Source: Actinomyces dentalis DSM 19115 (GTDB lineage Bacteria > Actinomycetota > Actinomycetes > Actinomycetales > Actinomycetaceae). From it: a stretch of DNA of 43,684 bases. A model generated the notes under the pieces. That model was given only the letters and a program-made list of their open reading frames with translations. It made no database searches and was not told where the DNA came from. Of the stretch, positions 17,052 through 24,663 are shown piece after piece (position 1 is the first letter of the stretch; every line of letters starts with the position of its first letter). The DNA is taken from NCBI RefSeq assembly GCF_000429225.1, contig NZ_AUBL01000037.1:1-43684 (forward strand), read 5' to 3'. The translations under genes were made by a program, and so were the position numbers.

Positions 17052-18433
17052 GACTGACAGTGATCGGCTGCGGCTACCTCGGAGCCGTCCACGCCGCGGC
17101 CATGGCCGACCTGGGCCACCACGTCCTGGGCGTGGAGACCGACCCGGCGCGCCTGGAGCGGCTGGTGCGCGGGGAGGCCCCCTTCTACGAGCCCGGCCTG
17201 GACGAGCTGCTGCGCCGGGGCGCCCGGGAGGGGCGCCTGCACTACGCCACGGCGCCCGGCACCACGCGCCGCACCCGCGCCGACGTCCACTTCCTGGCCG
17301 TCGGCACGCCCCAGTCGCCGTCGGGCCGCGGGGCGGACCTGAGCCACCTGTGGCGGGCGGTCGACACCCTGGCGGCGACGCTGCCGCCGCGCGAGCGCCT
17401 GGACGAGCTGCCGCTGGTGGTCGGCAAGTCGACCGTGCCGGTGGGCACCGCCCAGCGGGTCGCCGACCGCCTGGCCGGGCGCGCCCTGGTCGTGTGGAAC
17501 CCCGAGTTCCTGCGCGAGGGCCTGGCCGTGTCCGACACCCTGCGCCCCGACCGCATCGTCTACGGCCTGCCGGCCGACCCCGCGCGGGCCGAGCGGGCCC
17601 GCGCGGTCCTGGACGAGGTCTACGCCCCCATCCTCGAGGCGGACGTGCCCCGGCTGACCATGGACTACCAGACCGCCGAACTGGTCAAGACGGCGGCCAA
17701 CGCCTTCCTCGCCACGAAGATCAGCTTCATCAACGCCATGTCCGCCCTGTGCGACGCCGCGGGGGCCGACGTCGCCGTGCTGGCCGACGCCATCGGGCGC
17801 GACGCGCGCATCGGCCACCGCTTCCTGCGCGCCGGCATCGGCTTCGGCGGGGGCTGCCTGCCCAAGGACCTGCGCGGGCTGGAGCAGCGCGCCGCCGAGC
17901 TGGGCGCCGACGGCCTCGCCTCGTTCCTGGACCGGGTCGACGCCATCAACCGCGGGCAGCGCGACCACGTGACGCGGATGGCCCTGGACGCCCTGGGCCC
18001 CGATCCCGCGGGCCGGGCGGTGACGATCCTGGGCGTCACCTTCAAGCCGGACAGCGACGACCTGCGCGACTCCCCCGTGCTGGAGGTGGCGCTGCGCCTG
18101 AGGGACGCCGGCGCCGTCGTCACCGTCCACGACCCCAGGGGCCTGGCGGGCCTGTCCCGCCACCACCCCGACCTGCGCGCCCAGCCCGACGCCCTGCGGG
18201 CGCTGGAGGGCGCCGAGCTGGTCATCCTGGGCACGGAGTGGAAGGAGCTGACGGACCTGGATCCTGCGGCGGCGGCGGCGCGGGCGGCCCGGCCCGTGCT
18301 CATCGACGCGCGCAACGCCCTGGTCCCCTCCCGGTGGACGGCGGCCGGGTGGGACTACCGCGGCATCGGCCGCCACGCCGGTCCGCGGCGGAGCGCGCCC
18401 GCACCCGATCGCGCGGACGCCGCGGCCGGATGA
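17048..18433 (+). CDS. UDP-glucose/nucleotide-sugar 6-dehydrogenase
   Basis: 461 residues. The NAD-binding motif GCGYLGAVHAAAMADLGH opens the protein; WNPEFLREGLAV and FGGGCLPKDLRGL (catalytic Cys270 within the GFGGxCxPKD motif) are the UDP-glucose dehydrogenase signatures; TFKPDSDDLRDSP marks the C-terminal domain. It makes UDP-glucuronate (or a related uronate) from the UDP-hexose with two NAD+. The ATG at 17048 has GGAG six bases upstream and overlaps the previous stop (ATGA). A 30-residue tail is variable. It would supply a uronic acid donor to the transferases in the operon, suggesting an acidic glycan. Confidence 0.92.
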   Translation: MRLTVIGCGYLGAVHAAAMADLGHHVLGVETDPARLERLVRGEAPFYEPGLDELLRRGAREGRLHYATAPGTTRRTRADVHFLAVGTPQSPSGRGADLSHLWRAVDTLAATLPPRERLDELPLVVGKSTVPVGTAQRVADRLAGRALVVWNPEFLREGLAVSDTLRPDRIVYGLPADPARAERARAVLDEVYAPILEADVPRLTMDYQTAELVKTAANAFLATKISFINAMSALCDAAGADVAVLADAIGRDARIGHRFLRAGIGFGGGCLPKDLRGLEQRAAELGADGLASFLDRVDAINRGQRDHVTRMALDALGPDPAGRAVTILGVTFKPDSDDLRDSPVLEVALRLRDAGAVVTVHDPRGLAGLSRHHPDLRAQPDALRALEGAELVILGTEWKELTDLDPAAAAARAARPVLIDARNALVPSRWTAAGWDYRGIGRHAGPRRSAPAPDRADAAAG

Positions 18434-19884
18434 ACCCCGCCGCCGCGCTCCGCCGGGCCACGATCCGCACCCGGCTGACGTGGACGATCATCGCGGTCTC
18501 CCTGATCGCCCTGCTCACCTCCGGGGCGGCGGTGTGGGTGCTGGGCCTGCGCAGCCTCCACGACGACGTCGACACGCGCCTGGCCCTGACCCGCGCCGAG
18601 CTGCGCCAGATGGCGGGCAGGGGGGCCGACCCGGTGACGGGCCGCGCCCTGACCGACCCCGCGCAGGTCGTCCTGGCGCACCTGGAGCGCTCGAACCTGC
18701 CGCCCTTCGACAGCGAGCTCGGCATTGTCGACGGGCGGGCGCGGTGGGTCTCCGCCCAGGGCGACGGGGCGTCCCTCCGGTCCGACACGGCGCTCATGGA
18801 CCGGCTGCTGGCGCTGTCGCAGACGGACGAGTCGGTCATCGAAACCGTCGAGACGGCCTCCGGGCGCCACCGGGTGCTGGTCGTGCCGCTGAACGACGGC
18901 GTCCAGCGGGCCGCCCTGGCGCGCGCGGTCGACCTGGGCGCCGCGGAGGCCGAGCTGCGGGGCACCATGGGCCTGTACGCGGCGTCCGCCGTCGTCACGG
19001 TCGCCCTGGCCGGCGCGCTGTCGTGGTTCGGCGTGGAGCGGCTGCTGCGCCCCATCGAGGAGCTGCGCCGGGCCACCGACTCCATCGACGAGCGCGACCT
19101 GACCACCCGCGTGGCGGTGCGCGGCCGGGACGACCTGTCCGCCCTGGCCGGCGCCGTCAACCGGATGCTGGACCGCGTCCAGCGCTCCGTCGAGACCCAG
19201 CGCGAGCTCCTCGACGACGTCGGGCACGAACTGCGCACCCCGATCACGGTGGTGCGCGGGCACCTGGAGCTCATCGACGCCGCCGACCCCGACGACGTGC
19301 GGCAGACCAGGGAGCTGGCCCTCGACGAGCTCGACCGCATGGGGACGCTGGTCGCGGGCCTGCTGGAGGTCGCCCGCAGCTCGAGCGTCGACTTCGTGTC
19401 CCCCGCGCCCACCGACGTCGCCGCGCTGACGGCGCAGGTCCTCGACAAGGCCCGCGCGCTGGGGCCCCGGGACTGGATCCTGGGCTCCAGCGCCGAGGTG
19501 ACGGCCGCGCTCGATGCGACGCGCATCACCGAGGCCTGGCTGGAGCTGGCGACCAACGCGGTCAAGTACTCCGCCCCGGGCTCGCCGATCCGCCTGGGGT
19601 CGCTGGTGGCGGGCGACGAGCTGCTCCTGCGGGTGGAGGACCGGGGCATCGGCATCGCCCCGGAGGATCTGCCGACCATACGCCGCCGTCTGGCGCGCGC
19701 CCCGCAGGCGGCGGCCATGGCGCCGGGGACGGGCCTGGGCCTGAGCGTCGTGGAGAATATCGCGGCCGCCCACGGCGGGGCCCTTGACGTGGAGTCCGCG
19801 CCCGGGCGAGGATCAATCTTCACCCTGCGCCTGCCGCTGACGCCGGCCCGGGGCGCCGCCAACGAGTCGGGAGGAGTCCCGTGA
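18430..19884 (+). CDS. Sensor histidine kinase with HAMP domain
   Basis: 484 residues. TM1 is about residues 16-38 (TIIAVSLIALLTSGAAVWV), followed by a 135-residue extracellular region, then TM2 near 178-200, HAMP (LLRPIEELRRATDSIDE), HisKA with H266 (DDVGHELRTPITVV), N-box ELATNAVKYSAPG, and G-boxes VEDRGIGIAPED and GTGLGLSVVENIAAAHGG. It autophosphorylates on H266 and passes phosphate to the following regulator, whose GTG start overlaps its stop. Coupling to the glycan genes (ATGA with the dehydrogenase) suggests that it senses the envelope state. Confidence 0.93.
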   Translation: MNPAAALRRATIRTRLTWTIIAVSLIALLTSGAAVWVLGLRSLHDDVDTRLALTRAELRQMAGRGADPVTGRALTDPAQVVLAHLERSNLPPFDSELGIVDGRARWVSAQGDGASLRSDTALMDRLLALSQTDESVIETVETASGRHRVLVVPLNDGVQRAALARAVDLGAAEAELRGTMGLYAASAVVTVALAGALSWFGVERLLRPIEELRRATDSIDERDLTTRVAVRGRDDLSALAGAVNRMLDRVQRSVETQRELLDDVGHELRTPITVVRGHLELIDAADPDDVRQTRELALDELDRMGTLVAGLLEVARSSSVDFVSPAPTDVAALTAQVLDKARALGPRDWILGSSAEVTAALDATRITEAWLELATNAVKYSAPGSPIRLGSLVAGDELLLRVEDRGIGIAPEDLPTIRRRLARAPQAAAMAPGTGLGLSVVENIAAAHGGALDVESAPGRGSIFTLRLPLTPARGAANESGGVP

Positions 19885-20546
19885 GCACCGTGCTGATCGT
19901 CGAGGACGAGGCCCGCATCGCCTCCTTCCTCACCAAGGGCCTCAAGGCCGCGGGCTTCACGCCCCGGGTCGTCACCAGGGGCGGGCAGGCCGTGGAGGCG
20001 GTGCTCATGGGCGGGATCGACCTGGTCCTGCTGGACGTGGGGCTGCCCGACATCGACGGCTTCGAGGTCCTCGAGCGCCTGCGCGGGCAGGGCGCGAGGA
20101 CGCCCATCATCATGCTCACGGCCCGCTCCTCGGTGGCGGACCGCGTCGCGGGCCTGGAGAACGGGGCCGACGACTACATGCCCAAGCCCTTCTCCTTCGA
20201 GGAGCTCGTCGCCAGGGTCCGCCTGCGCCTGCGCCCGACGGCGCCGGAGGGCGGGGCGGACGGCCACCTGATCGAGCACGACGGGCTGGTCCTGGACCTG
20301 CGCACCCGGCGCGTGAGCGTCGAGGGGCGCTGGGTCGACCTGTCCGCCCGGGAGTTCTCGCTGGCGGAGACCTTCATGCGCCACCCGGGTCAGGTCCTCA
20401 GCCGCGAGCAGCTGCTGGAGCGGGTGTGGGGGATGGACTTCGACCCGGGGTCCAACGTCGTCGACGTGTACGTGTCCTACCTGCGGGGAAAGCTCGGCAG
20501 GCAGCGGCTGGAGACGGTCCGGGGCGTGGGCTACCGGCTCGTGTAG
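19881..20546 (+). CDS. OmpR/PhoB-family response regulator
   Basis: 221 residues from GTG at 19881, overlapping the kinase stop (GTGA) with GAGGAG upstream. The receiver has E8/D9 acidic pocket, phospho-acceptor D52 (LVLLDVGLPDIDG), T80 and K102 (KPFSFEELVARV). The C-terminal winged helix reads LSAREFSLAETFMRHPGQVLSREQLLERVWG and VVDVYVSYLRGKLG. It is the partner of the upstream kinase and the last gene of the operon; autoregulation of the glycan genes is likely but no operator could be identified. Confidence 0.95.
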   Translation: MSTVLIVEDEARIASFLTKGLKAAGFTPRVVTRGGQAVEAVLMGGIDLVLLDVGLPDIDGFEVLERLRGQGARTPIIMLTARSSVADRVAGLENGADDYMPKPFSFEELVARVRLRLRPTAPEGGADGHLIEHDGLVLDLRTRRVSVEGRWVDLSAREFSLAETFMRHPGQVLSREQLLERVWGMDFDPGSNVVDVYVSYLRGKLGRQRLETVRGVGYRLV

Positions 20547-20550
20547 GCCT

Positions 20551-20575
20551 GGCCCGCGCGCGGGTCGCCCGGGCC
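20551..20575. terminator. G+C hairpin between converging genes
   Basis: GGCCCG (20551-20556) pairs with CGGGCC (20570-20575), just after the response regulator stop and ahead of the opposing small protein gene's end. There is no T-run, as is common in high-G+C actinobacteria. Position between convergent transcripts supports a terminator for either strand. Confidence 0.45.
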
Positions 20576-20678
20576 GGCGGCGGTCAGCCGACCTGCGGGC
20601 GCGCCTCACCCCGCCCGGGCGCGCGACGCCGCGCCGCGCCCGGCCGTGCGGCATCAGGCCCGGCCCGGGCGAGGGGGC

Positions 20679-21092
20679 TCAATCGCCGTCGAGATCCTCG
20701 GCCTCGTTGCCATCCGCCGCGTCGTTGTCGGGATCGTCCGGGGAGGAGGGTGTGGGCAGAACCTGGGGCGGGGGCGCGACGACCTCGGGCGCCGCCTCCG
20801 CCCCGGCGGGCGCCCGCGCCGCCGAGTCCGCCGAGTCCGAGGGCCCCTGCGCCGCCGAACCCGCCGACCCCGCCGGGTCCGACGAGTCCGAGGGCTCCTC
20901 GGCCGTCGGCGGGCCCGCGGGGGCCGGGGGCGGGGAGCCCTCCGCGTCGCGGGGCGCGGACGTCATGGTGATCCCCGGCTCGCCGACGGGCTCGGCGGGC
21001 CCGCGCAGCACGACCGCGGCCAGGCCCGCCAGGGCGGCCGCGGCGCTGAGCGCCACCCCCGCGGCGACCGCGCGGCCGCGCCGGGCCCTCAC
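20679..21092 (-). CDS. Small exported or membrane-anchored low-complexity protein
   Basis: 137 residues from a GTG at 21092. Residues 1-30 are a positively charged start plus hydrophobic segment (AAGVALSAAAALAGLAAVVL), giving a signal peptide or anchor without a lipobox. The rest is Pro/Ala/Ser/Glu/Asp-rich and ends acidic (DDPDNDAADGNEAED). It follows proA by 15 nt on the same strand and is probably co-transcribed. No domain is recognised. Low complexity in this base composition could mimic coding sequence, but the anchor plus acidic tail in one frame favours a real gene. Confidence 0.55.
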   Translation of the reverse strand: MRARRGRAVAAGVALSAAAALAGLAAVVLRGPAEPVGEPGITMTSAPRDAEGSPPPAPAGPPTAEEPSDSSDPAGSAGSAAQGPSDSADSAARAPAGAEAAPEVVAPPPQVLPTPSSPDDPDNDAADGNEAEDLDGD

Positions 21093-21107
21093 GGGGCGCC
21101 CCCGCCC

Positions 21108-22427
21108 TCAGGGCCGCACATGGCCGTCCCCCTCGACGATCCACTGCGTCGTGGTCAGGGCGGCCAGCCCCATGGGGCCGCGGGCGTGCAGCTTCTGGGT
21201 GGAGATGCCCAGCTCCGCGCCCAGCCCCAGCTGGCCGCCGTCGGTGAAGCGCGTCGAGGCGTTGACCATGACGGCGGCGGAGTCAACCGCCGCGACGAAG
21301 CGGTTCATGCAGGCCACGTCCCGGGTGAGGATCGCCTCGGTGTGCCCGGTGGACCACCGCGCGATGTGGGCGACGGCCTCCTCCAGGTCGGCGACGACGC
21401 GCACGGCCAGGTCGGGGCTGCCGTACTCGGTGGCCCAGTCCTCCTCGGTGGCGGGCACCAGCAGGTCCTCGTGGCCGGAGCCGGCGGCCGCGGGGGCGAG
21501 GAGGGCGCGGGCGGCGTCGTCGGCGTGAAGGGTCACTCCCCCGGCCCACAGGGCGGCCGCGGCGTCGGGCAGGAGGGCCCCGGCGGCGTCGCGGTGCACC
21601 AGGAGGGTCTCGGCGGCGTTGCACACGCCCACGCGCTGGGTCTTGGCGTTGACGATGATCGGCACGGCGGCGGCGACGTCGGCGGAGGCGTCGGCGTAGA
21701 TGTGGCAGTTGCCGCTGCCGGTCTCGATGACGGGCACCGCGGACTGCTCGACGACGGCCCTGATGAGCCCGGCGCCGCCGCGCGGGACGAGGACGTCGAT
21801 GAGGCCGCGGGCCCGCATGAGCGCGGCGGCCCCCGCCCTGCCGGCGGAGTCGATGGTGGCGACCAGGTCGGCCGGCAGGGCGGCGTCGGACAGGGCCCCG
21901 CGCAGGACGTCCACAATGGCGGCGTTGGTCTTCTCAGCGGCGCTCCCGCCGCGCAGCACGACGGCGTTGCCGGACTTCAGGGTCAGGGCGGCCACGTCGA
22001 CGGTCACATTGGGGCGCGCCTCGTAGATCATGCCCACCACGCCCAGGGGGACGCGCACGCGGCGCACCCGCAGGCCGTTGGGCAGGGTGCGGCCGTCGAC
22101 GATCTCGCCGACCGGGTCGGGCAGGCCCGCGATCTCGCGCAGGGAGTCGGCGATGGCCCCGATGCGCTCGGGCGTCAGGGCCAGGCGGTCGACCAGGCCC
22201 GCCCTCATGCCCGCGGCGCGGGCGCGCTCCAGGTCGGCCCCGTTGGCGGCCAGGATGCGCGGGGCGGCCTCCACGAGATGGTCGGCCATGGCGCGCAGCC
22301 CGGCGTCCTTGACCTCGCGGCGCGCCCCGGCCACCGACCGTTGGGCGGCGCGGGCGGCGGTGGCGGTGCGGGCGACCAGATCGGCGGCCTCCTGCTGGGA
22401 CGACGGGGCGGCGGCGGTCTCACTCAT
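21108..22427 (-). CDS. proA: Glutamate-5-semialdehyde (gamma-glutamyl phosphate) reductase
   Basis: 439 residues. The aldehyde-dehydrogenase fold shows PLGVVGMIYEARPNVTVD, LKSGNAVVLRGGSAAEKTN, the catalytic Cys in VGVCNAAETLL, and the C-terminal FTDGGQLGLGAELGISTQKLHARGPMG, all diagnostic of ProA. It reduces gamma-glutamyl phosphate with NADPH, the second step of proline synthesis. The ATG at 22427 is chosen since upstream in-frame codons are nonconserved. In related genomes proA follows proB; here a plus-strand ATPase and repeats separate them by 2.2 kb. Confidence 0.96.
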   Translation of the reverse strand: MSETAAAPSSQQEAADLVARTATAARAAQRSVAGARREVKDAGLRAMADHLVEAAPRILAANGADLERARAAGMRAGLVDRLALTPERIGAIADSLREIAGLPDPVGEIVDGRTLPNGLRVRRVRVPLGVVGMIYEARPNVTVDVAALTLKSGNAVVLRGGSAAEKTNAAIVDVLRGALSDAALPADLVATIDSAGRAGAAALMRARGLIDVLVPRGGAGLIRAVVEQSAVPVIETGSGNCHIYADASADVAAAVPIIVNAKTQRVGVCNAAETLLVHRDAAGALLPDAAAALWAGGVTLHADDAARALLAPAAAGSGHEDLLVPATEEDWATEYGSPDLAVRVVADLEEAVAHIARWSTGHTEAILTRDVACMNRFVAAVDSAAVMVNASTRFTDGGQLGLGAELGISTQKLHARGPMGLAALTTTQWIVEGDGHVRP

Positions 22428-22709
22428 GGCACCACCATACGGTGCCGGGCGGCCGCGGACTCCGCGAACGGGTACCGGATCACGGCCTGGTGGCGTAGGA
22501 TGCCCCTGCGAGGGCATTCGACCGTTCCGCCCACGGCTTGAGCATCCGCACCGCTCGCCGTGGGTCGACCACCACCACCCGCGGTCGGGTGCCCTCGCCT
22601 CACGTCCGGGCGGAGGCGCCGATCCCCGCCTCTGAGCCGCCAGTTCTGGTGATAAGGGCTCAGTAGTAGGCTAAAAGTAGGCAGAGCGAGCAGAGAAACA
22701 GGGACGCCT
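22428..22709. other. Divergent intergenic region proA / AAA ATPase
   Basis: 282 nt holding the promoters of two divergent genes and a structured element (22508-22598). The right half (22640-22700) is relatively A+T-rich with TAGTAGGCTAAAAGTAGG, a plausible -10 region for the ATPase; GGGA precedes its ATG. Confidence 0.5.
22508..22598. ncRNA. Nested three-helix inverted-repeat element (structured RNA or DNA)
   Basis: Three perfect nested helices: GCGAGGGCA (22508-22516) with TGCCCTCGC (22590-22598); CGACCG (22519-22524) with CGGTCG (22582-22587), separated from the first by a symmetric 2-nt internal loop; and CCCACGGC (22530-22537) with GCCGTGGG (22557-22564). In total 23 base pairs occur in 91 nt. 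It could be a leader of proA (minus strand), a leader of the ATPase (plus strand) or a small mobile repeat. No known riboswitch class is recognised. Confidence 0.55.
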
Positions 22710-23870
22710 ATGAAGATCACGCACCTGGCGGCGAGCAACTGGCGGAACTTCAAGAACGTGGAGTTCGATGTCGGCGAGCGCCTGTTCGTCGTGGGCCCCA
22801 ACGCCGCGGGCAAGTCCAACCTCCTCGACATCTTCCGCTTCCTGGCCGACATCGCCGGTCAAGGTGGCGGGCTCGCCTCCGCCGTCGATCGTCGGGGCGG
22901 CCTGAAGAAGGTCCGCAGCCTGTTCGCACGCACCAACGCCAAAGAACGTCTCGTCGTCGACGTGACACTGCGGGACGGCGGCGACTCATGGCGCTACAGA
23001 CTCTCGGTCAAGGGTGAGGGGAAGGGGCGGAACCGCCCCGTCGTCGACGAGGAACTGGTCGTGAAGAACGGAGAGGAACTGCTCAGGCGTCCCGACGACC
23101 GGGATCTGATGGATGAGGTCCTCCTGACCCAGACGCATCTCGAGCAGATCGCATCCAACCAGAGCTTCCGCTCCATCGCCGACTACTTCGATCGAGTCCA
23201 GTACTTCCACCTCGTCCCCCAGATCATTCGCGACCCCTCGCGCGCTGTAGTCGCCGATGACGACCCCTTCGGAAGCGATTTCATCACCCAGATGAACGCG
23301 ACCCCAACTCGTATCCGTGATGCGTGGCTCGGGCGCATGCAGCAGGCCCTGCGCGCAGCAGTGCCCGGATTCGAGTCCCTGACCATTGAGACGGACACCG
23401 CCGGCAGACCGCATCTGATCGCCGGCTATAAGAACTGGCGGTCAACGCCTTCGAAGCAGAACGAGGCCGACTTCTCCGACGGCACCCTGCGACTCATAGG
23501 CCTGCTGTGGGCCATTATCAGGACGCCGGCGAACCCGAGGATCCTGCTGCTGGAGGAGCCCGAGCTGTCCCTCAACAACGCTATCGTGAGAATCCTGCCC
23601 TCGGTGCTCGCGCAGGCGCGGCGCTCCTCCGATCTCCAGATCATCCTGTCGACCCACGCCCCCGAGATCCTCAACGACGAGGGGATCGGCCCCGATGAGG
23701 TCCTCGTCCTGCGGGTCACGGACGACGGCTCGCGCGCGGACCTCCTCTCCTCGCTGCCGAAGGCGATGGACGACCTCGACCTGGGGCTGACCGTCTCGGA
23801 GGCCGTCGACGGACTCATCGCCCCCGCCGATCTCGCGGGTCTGCTCAAGGCCGCGCGGAGTCGTCGATGA
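22710..23870 (+). CDS. AAA ATPase (AAA_21/RecF-like, OLD-related)
   Basis: 386 residues. Walker A is GPNAAGKSN (29-37) after an N-terminal ITHLAASNWRNFKNVEF typical of RecF/SMC-like ATPases. The middle is helical and charged. FSDGTLRLIGLLW is the signature-like motif, RILLLEEPELSLNNAIV the Walker B, and STHAPEILND the H-loop region. Such stand-alone AAA_21 ATPases are frequent in anti-phage and abortive-infection systems with a nuclease or TOPRIM/DUF4276 partner. Composition is less G+C-extreme than neighbours, and it points against the surrounding minus-strand genes, so recent insertion between proA and proB is likely. Only a short remnant follows it. Function is inferred. Confidence 0.85.
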   Translation: MKITHLAASNWRNFKNVEFDVGERLFVVGPNAAGKSNLLDIFRFLADIAGQGGGLASAVDRRGGLKKVRSLFARTNAKERLVVDVTLRDGGDSWRYRLSVKGEGKGRNRPVVDEELVVKNGEELLRRPDDRDLMDEVLLTQTHLEQIASNQSFRSIADYFDRVQYFHLVPQIIRDPSRAVVADDDPFGSDFITQMNATPTRIRDAWLGRMQQALRAAVPGFESLTIETDTAGRPHLIAGYKNWRSTPSKQNEADFSDGTLRLIGLLWAIIRTPANPRILLLEEPELSLNNAIVRILPSVLAQARRSSDLQIILSTHAPEILNDEGIGPDEVLVLRVTDDGSRADLLSSLPKAMDDLDLGLTVSEAVDGLIAPADLAGLLKAARSRR

Positions 23871-23998
23871 CGGACAGACCCGCGTCCTGCACGCCCTTCT
23901 CAACAAGTGTGCCCCTGAACATCGGAAGGTTATTCAACGGACGGCGATGCGGATCCGGTGGCGAGATCGCCGGGTAGGCGTCGAGCACGTCACTTAAC
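23867..23998 (+). pseudogene. Possible remnant of an ATPase partner gene
   Basis: An ATG at 23867 overlaps the ATPase stop (ATGA), as expected for a coupled second gene, but its frame ends after 36 codons (TAG 23975-23977). The next frame reads DGQTRVLHALLNKCAPEHRK and continues to a TAA at 23995, just where the repeat cluster begins. This frame looks more protein-like and recalls the VxEGQTE start of DUF4276-type partners. A frameshifted, truncated partner is one reading; chance is another. Confidence 0.3.
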
Positions 23999-24072
23999 CC
24001 GCGAGATCGTCACTTAACCCGCGAGCACGTACCTCTAGCAGACGTACTCGCGGGTTAAGTGACGATCTCGCG
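23982..24072. repeat. Dispersed palindromic repeat, copy B
   Basis: Arms 24000-24030 and 24042-24072 match at 30 of 31 positions around loop ACCTCTAGCAG (24031-24041). An extra unit CGAGCACGTCACTTAACC (23982-23999) extends the left side, showing a 20-bp tandem unit. It shares 46 identical consecutive bases with copy A at 9049-9121. Confidence 0.92.
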
Positions 24073-24175
24073 CGCGGGGGCAAGTTCCCGCGGGCCCCGT
24101 CCGACCGTCAGGGCGCCCGTCGTGGTCGCCGCCCGCCCCGCGGCGCCCCTCCCGAGGTCCCGCGGCGGCGCAGGT

Positions 24176-24295
24176 TGTCCGAATCTGTTGCAAAGGCCCC
24201 GATCGAGCCGGGGCACCGGAAGAGAAACGTTGATATTCCGCGCTTTCCTCCGCCGCCGATCCTGGCCCGGGACGCCTTTGCAACAGATTCGGACA
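24176..24295. repeat. 120-bp element with perfect 22-bp terminal inverted repeats
   Basis: The arms are 24176-24197 and 24274-24295, exact reverse complements beginning TGTCCGAATCTG and ending GCAAAGGC. The 76-nt interior includes a second hairpin CCCCG-(7)-CGGGG (24197-24213). No target duplication is evident. It could be a MITE or a strong hairpin terminator/processing site. No second copy is in this window. Confidence 0.85.
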
Positions 24296-24393
24296 CGATC
24301 CCGCCCCGAACCGCCCCAGGAGCCCCACCCGCACCACCACGATGAACTTCAACAAGAGATATTGACCGCGGCGGCCCCGCCGGATCCCGATTC

Positions 24394-24515
24394 TGGCGCT
24401 CCGGGAGGATCGTTCGGGCCTGCACCTCGGATGCGCTCGACGGATTCCGCATGATTCCGCGGTTCTGATGGCGGCGCGGTCGAGTGCGGGGCGGAACGAT
24501 CCTCCCGGAGCGCCA
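24394..24515. repeat. 122-bp structured dispersed repeat, copy 1
   Basis: The outer arms 24394-24415 and 24494-24515 are perfect 22-bp inverted repeats (TGGCGCTCCGGGAGG at the left edge). Inside are a second helix TCGAC/GTCGA (24437-24441 with 24479-24483, extended by GCGC/GTGC) and an inner CCGC-ATGATTCC-GCGG hairpin (24447-24462). A same-length copy at 43343-43464 differs by compensatory changes in the first two helices. Confidence 0.9.
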
Positions 24516-24663
24516 TTTCCCGCCTCGGACGGGCTCACGGAGCGGGGAACCCGAGCCCAGTGGGACGAGTGATGCGCATGGAACCCGATCGGCACCGGAA
24601 CGGGGCCGGCCGTGCGGCATCGGGATCGGCCCGAACACCAACGGGGTCGCCCGCACGGCGCCC

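Larger units (their letters stand above)
23978..24663. other. Repeat island between the ATPase and proB
   Basis: About 690 nt without a supported gene. Three separate inverted-repeat elements lie in a row: the palindrome at 23982-24072, a 120-bp element with 22-bp perfect arms at 24176-24295, and the 122-bp structured repeat at 24394-24515. Open frames here on the minus strand are read-through of these repeats. Confidence 0.8.

Noticed and set aside
20646..22541. 631-codon plus-strand frame opposite proA
   Set aside because: It is a shadow of proA: low-complexity Gly/Gly-Val composition and no start context, while the minus strand carries every ProA motif.
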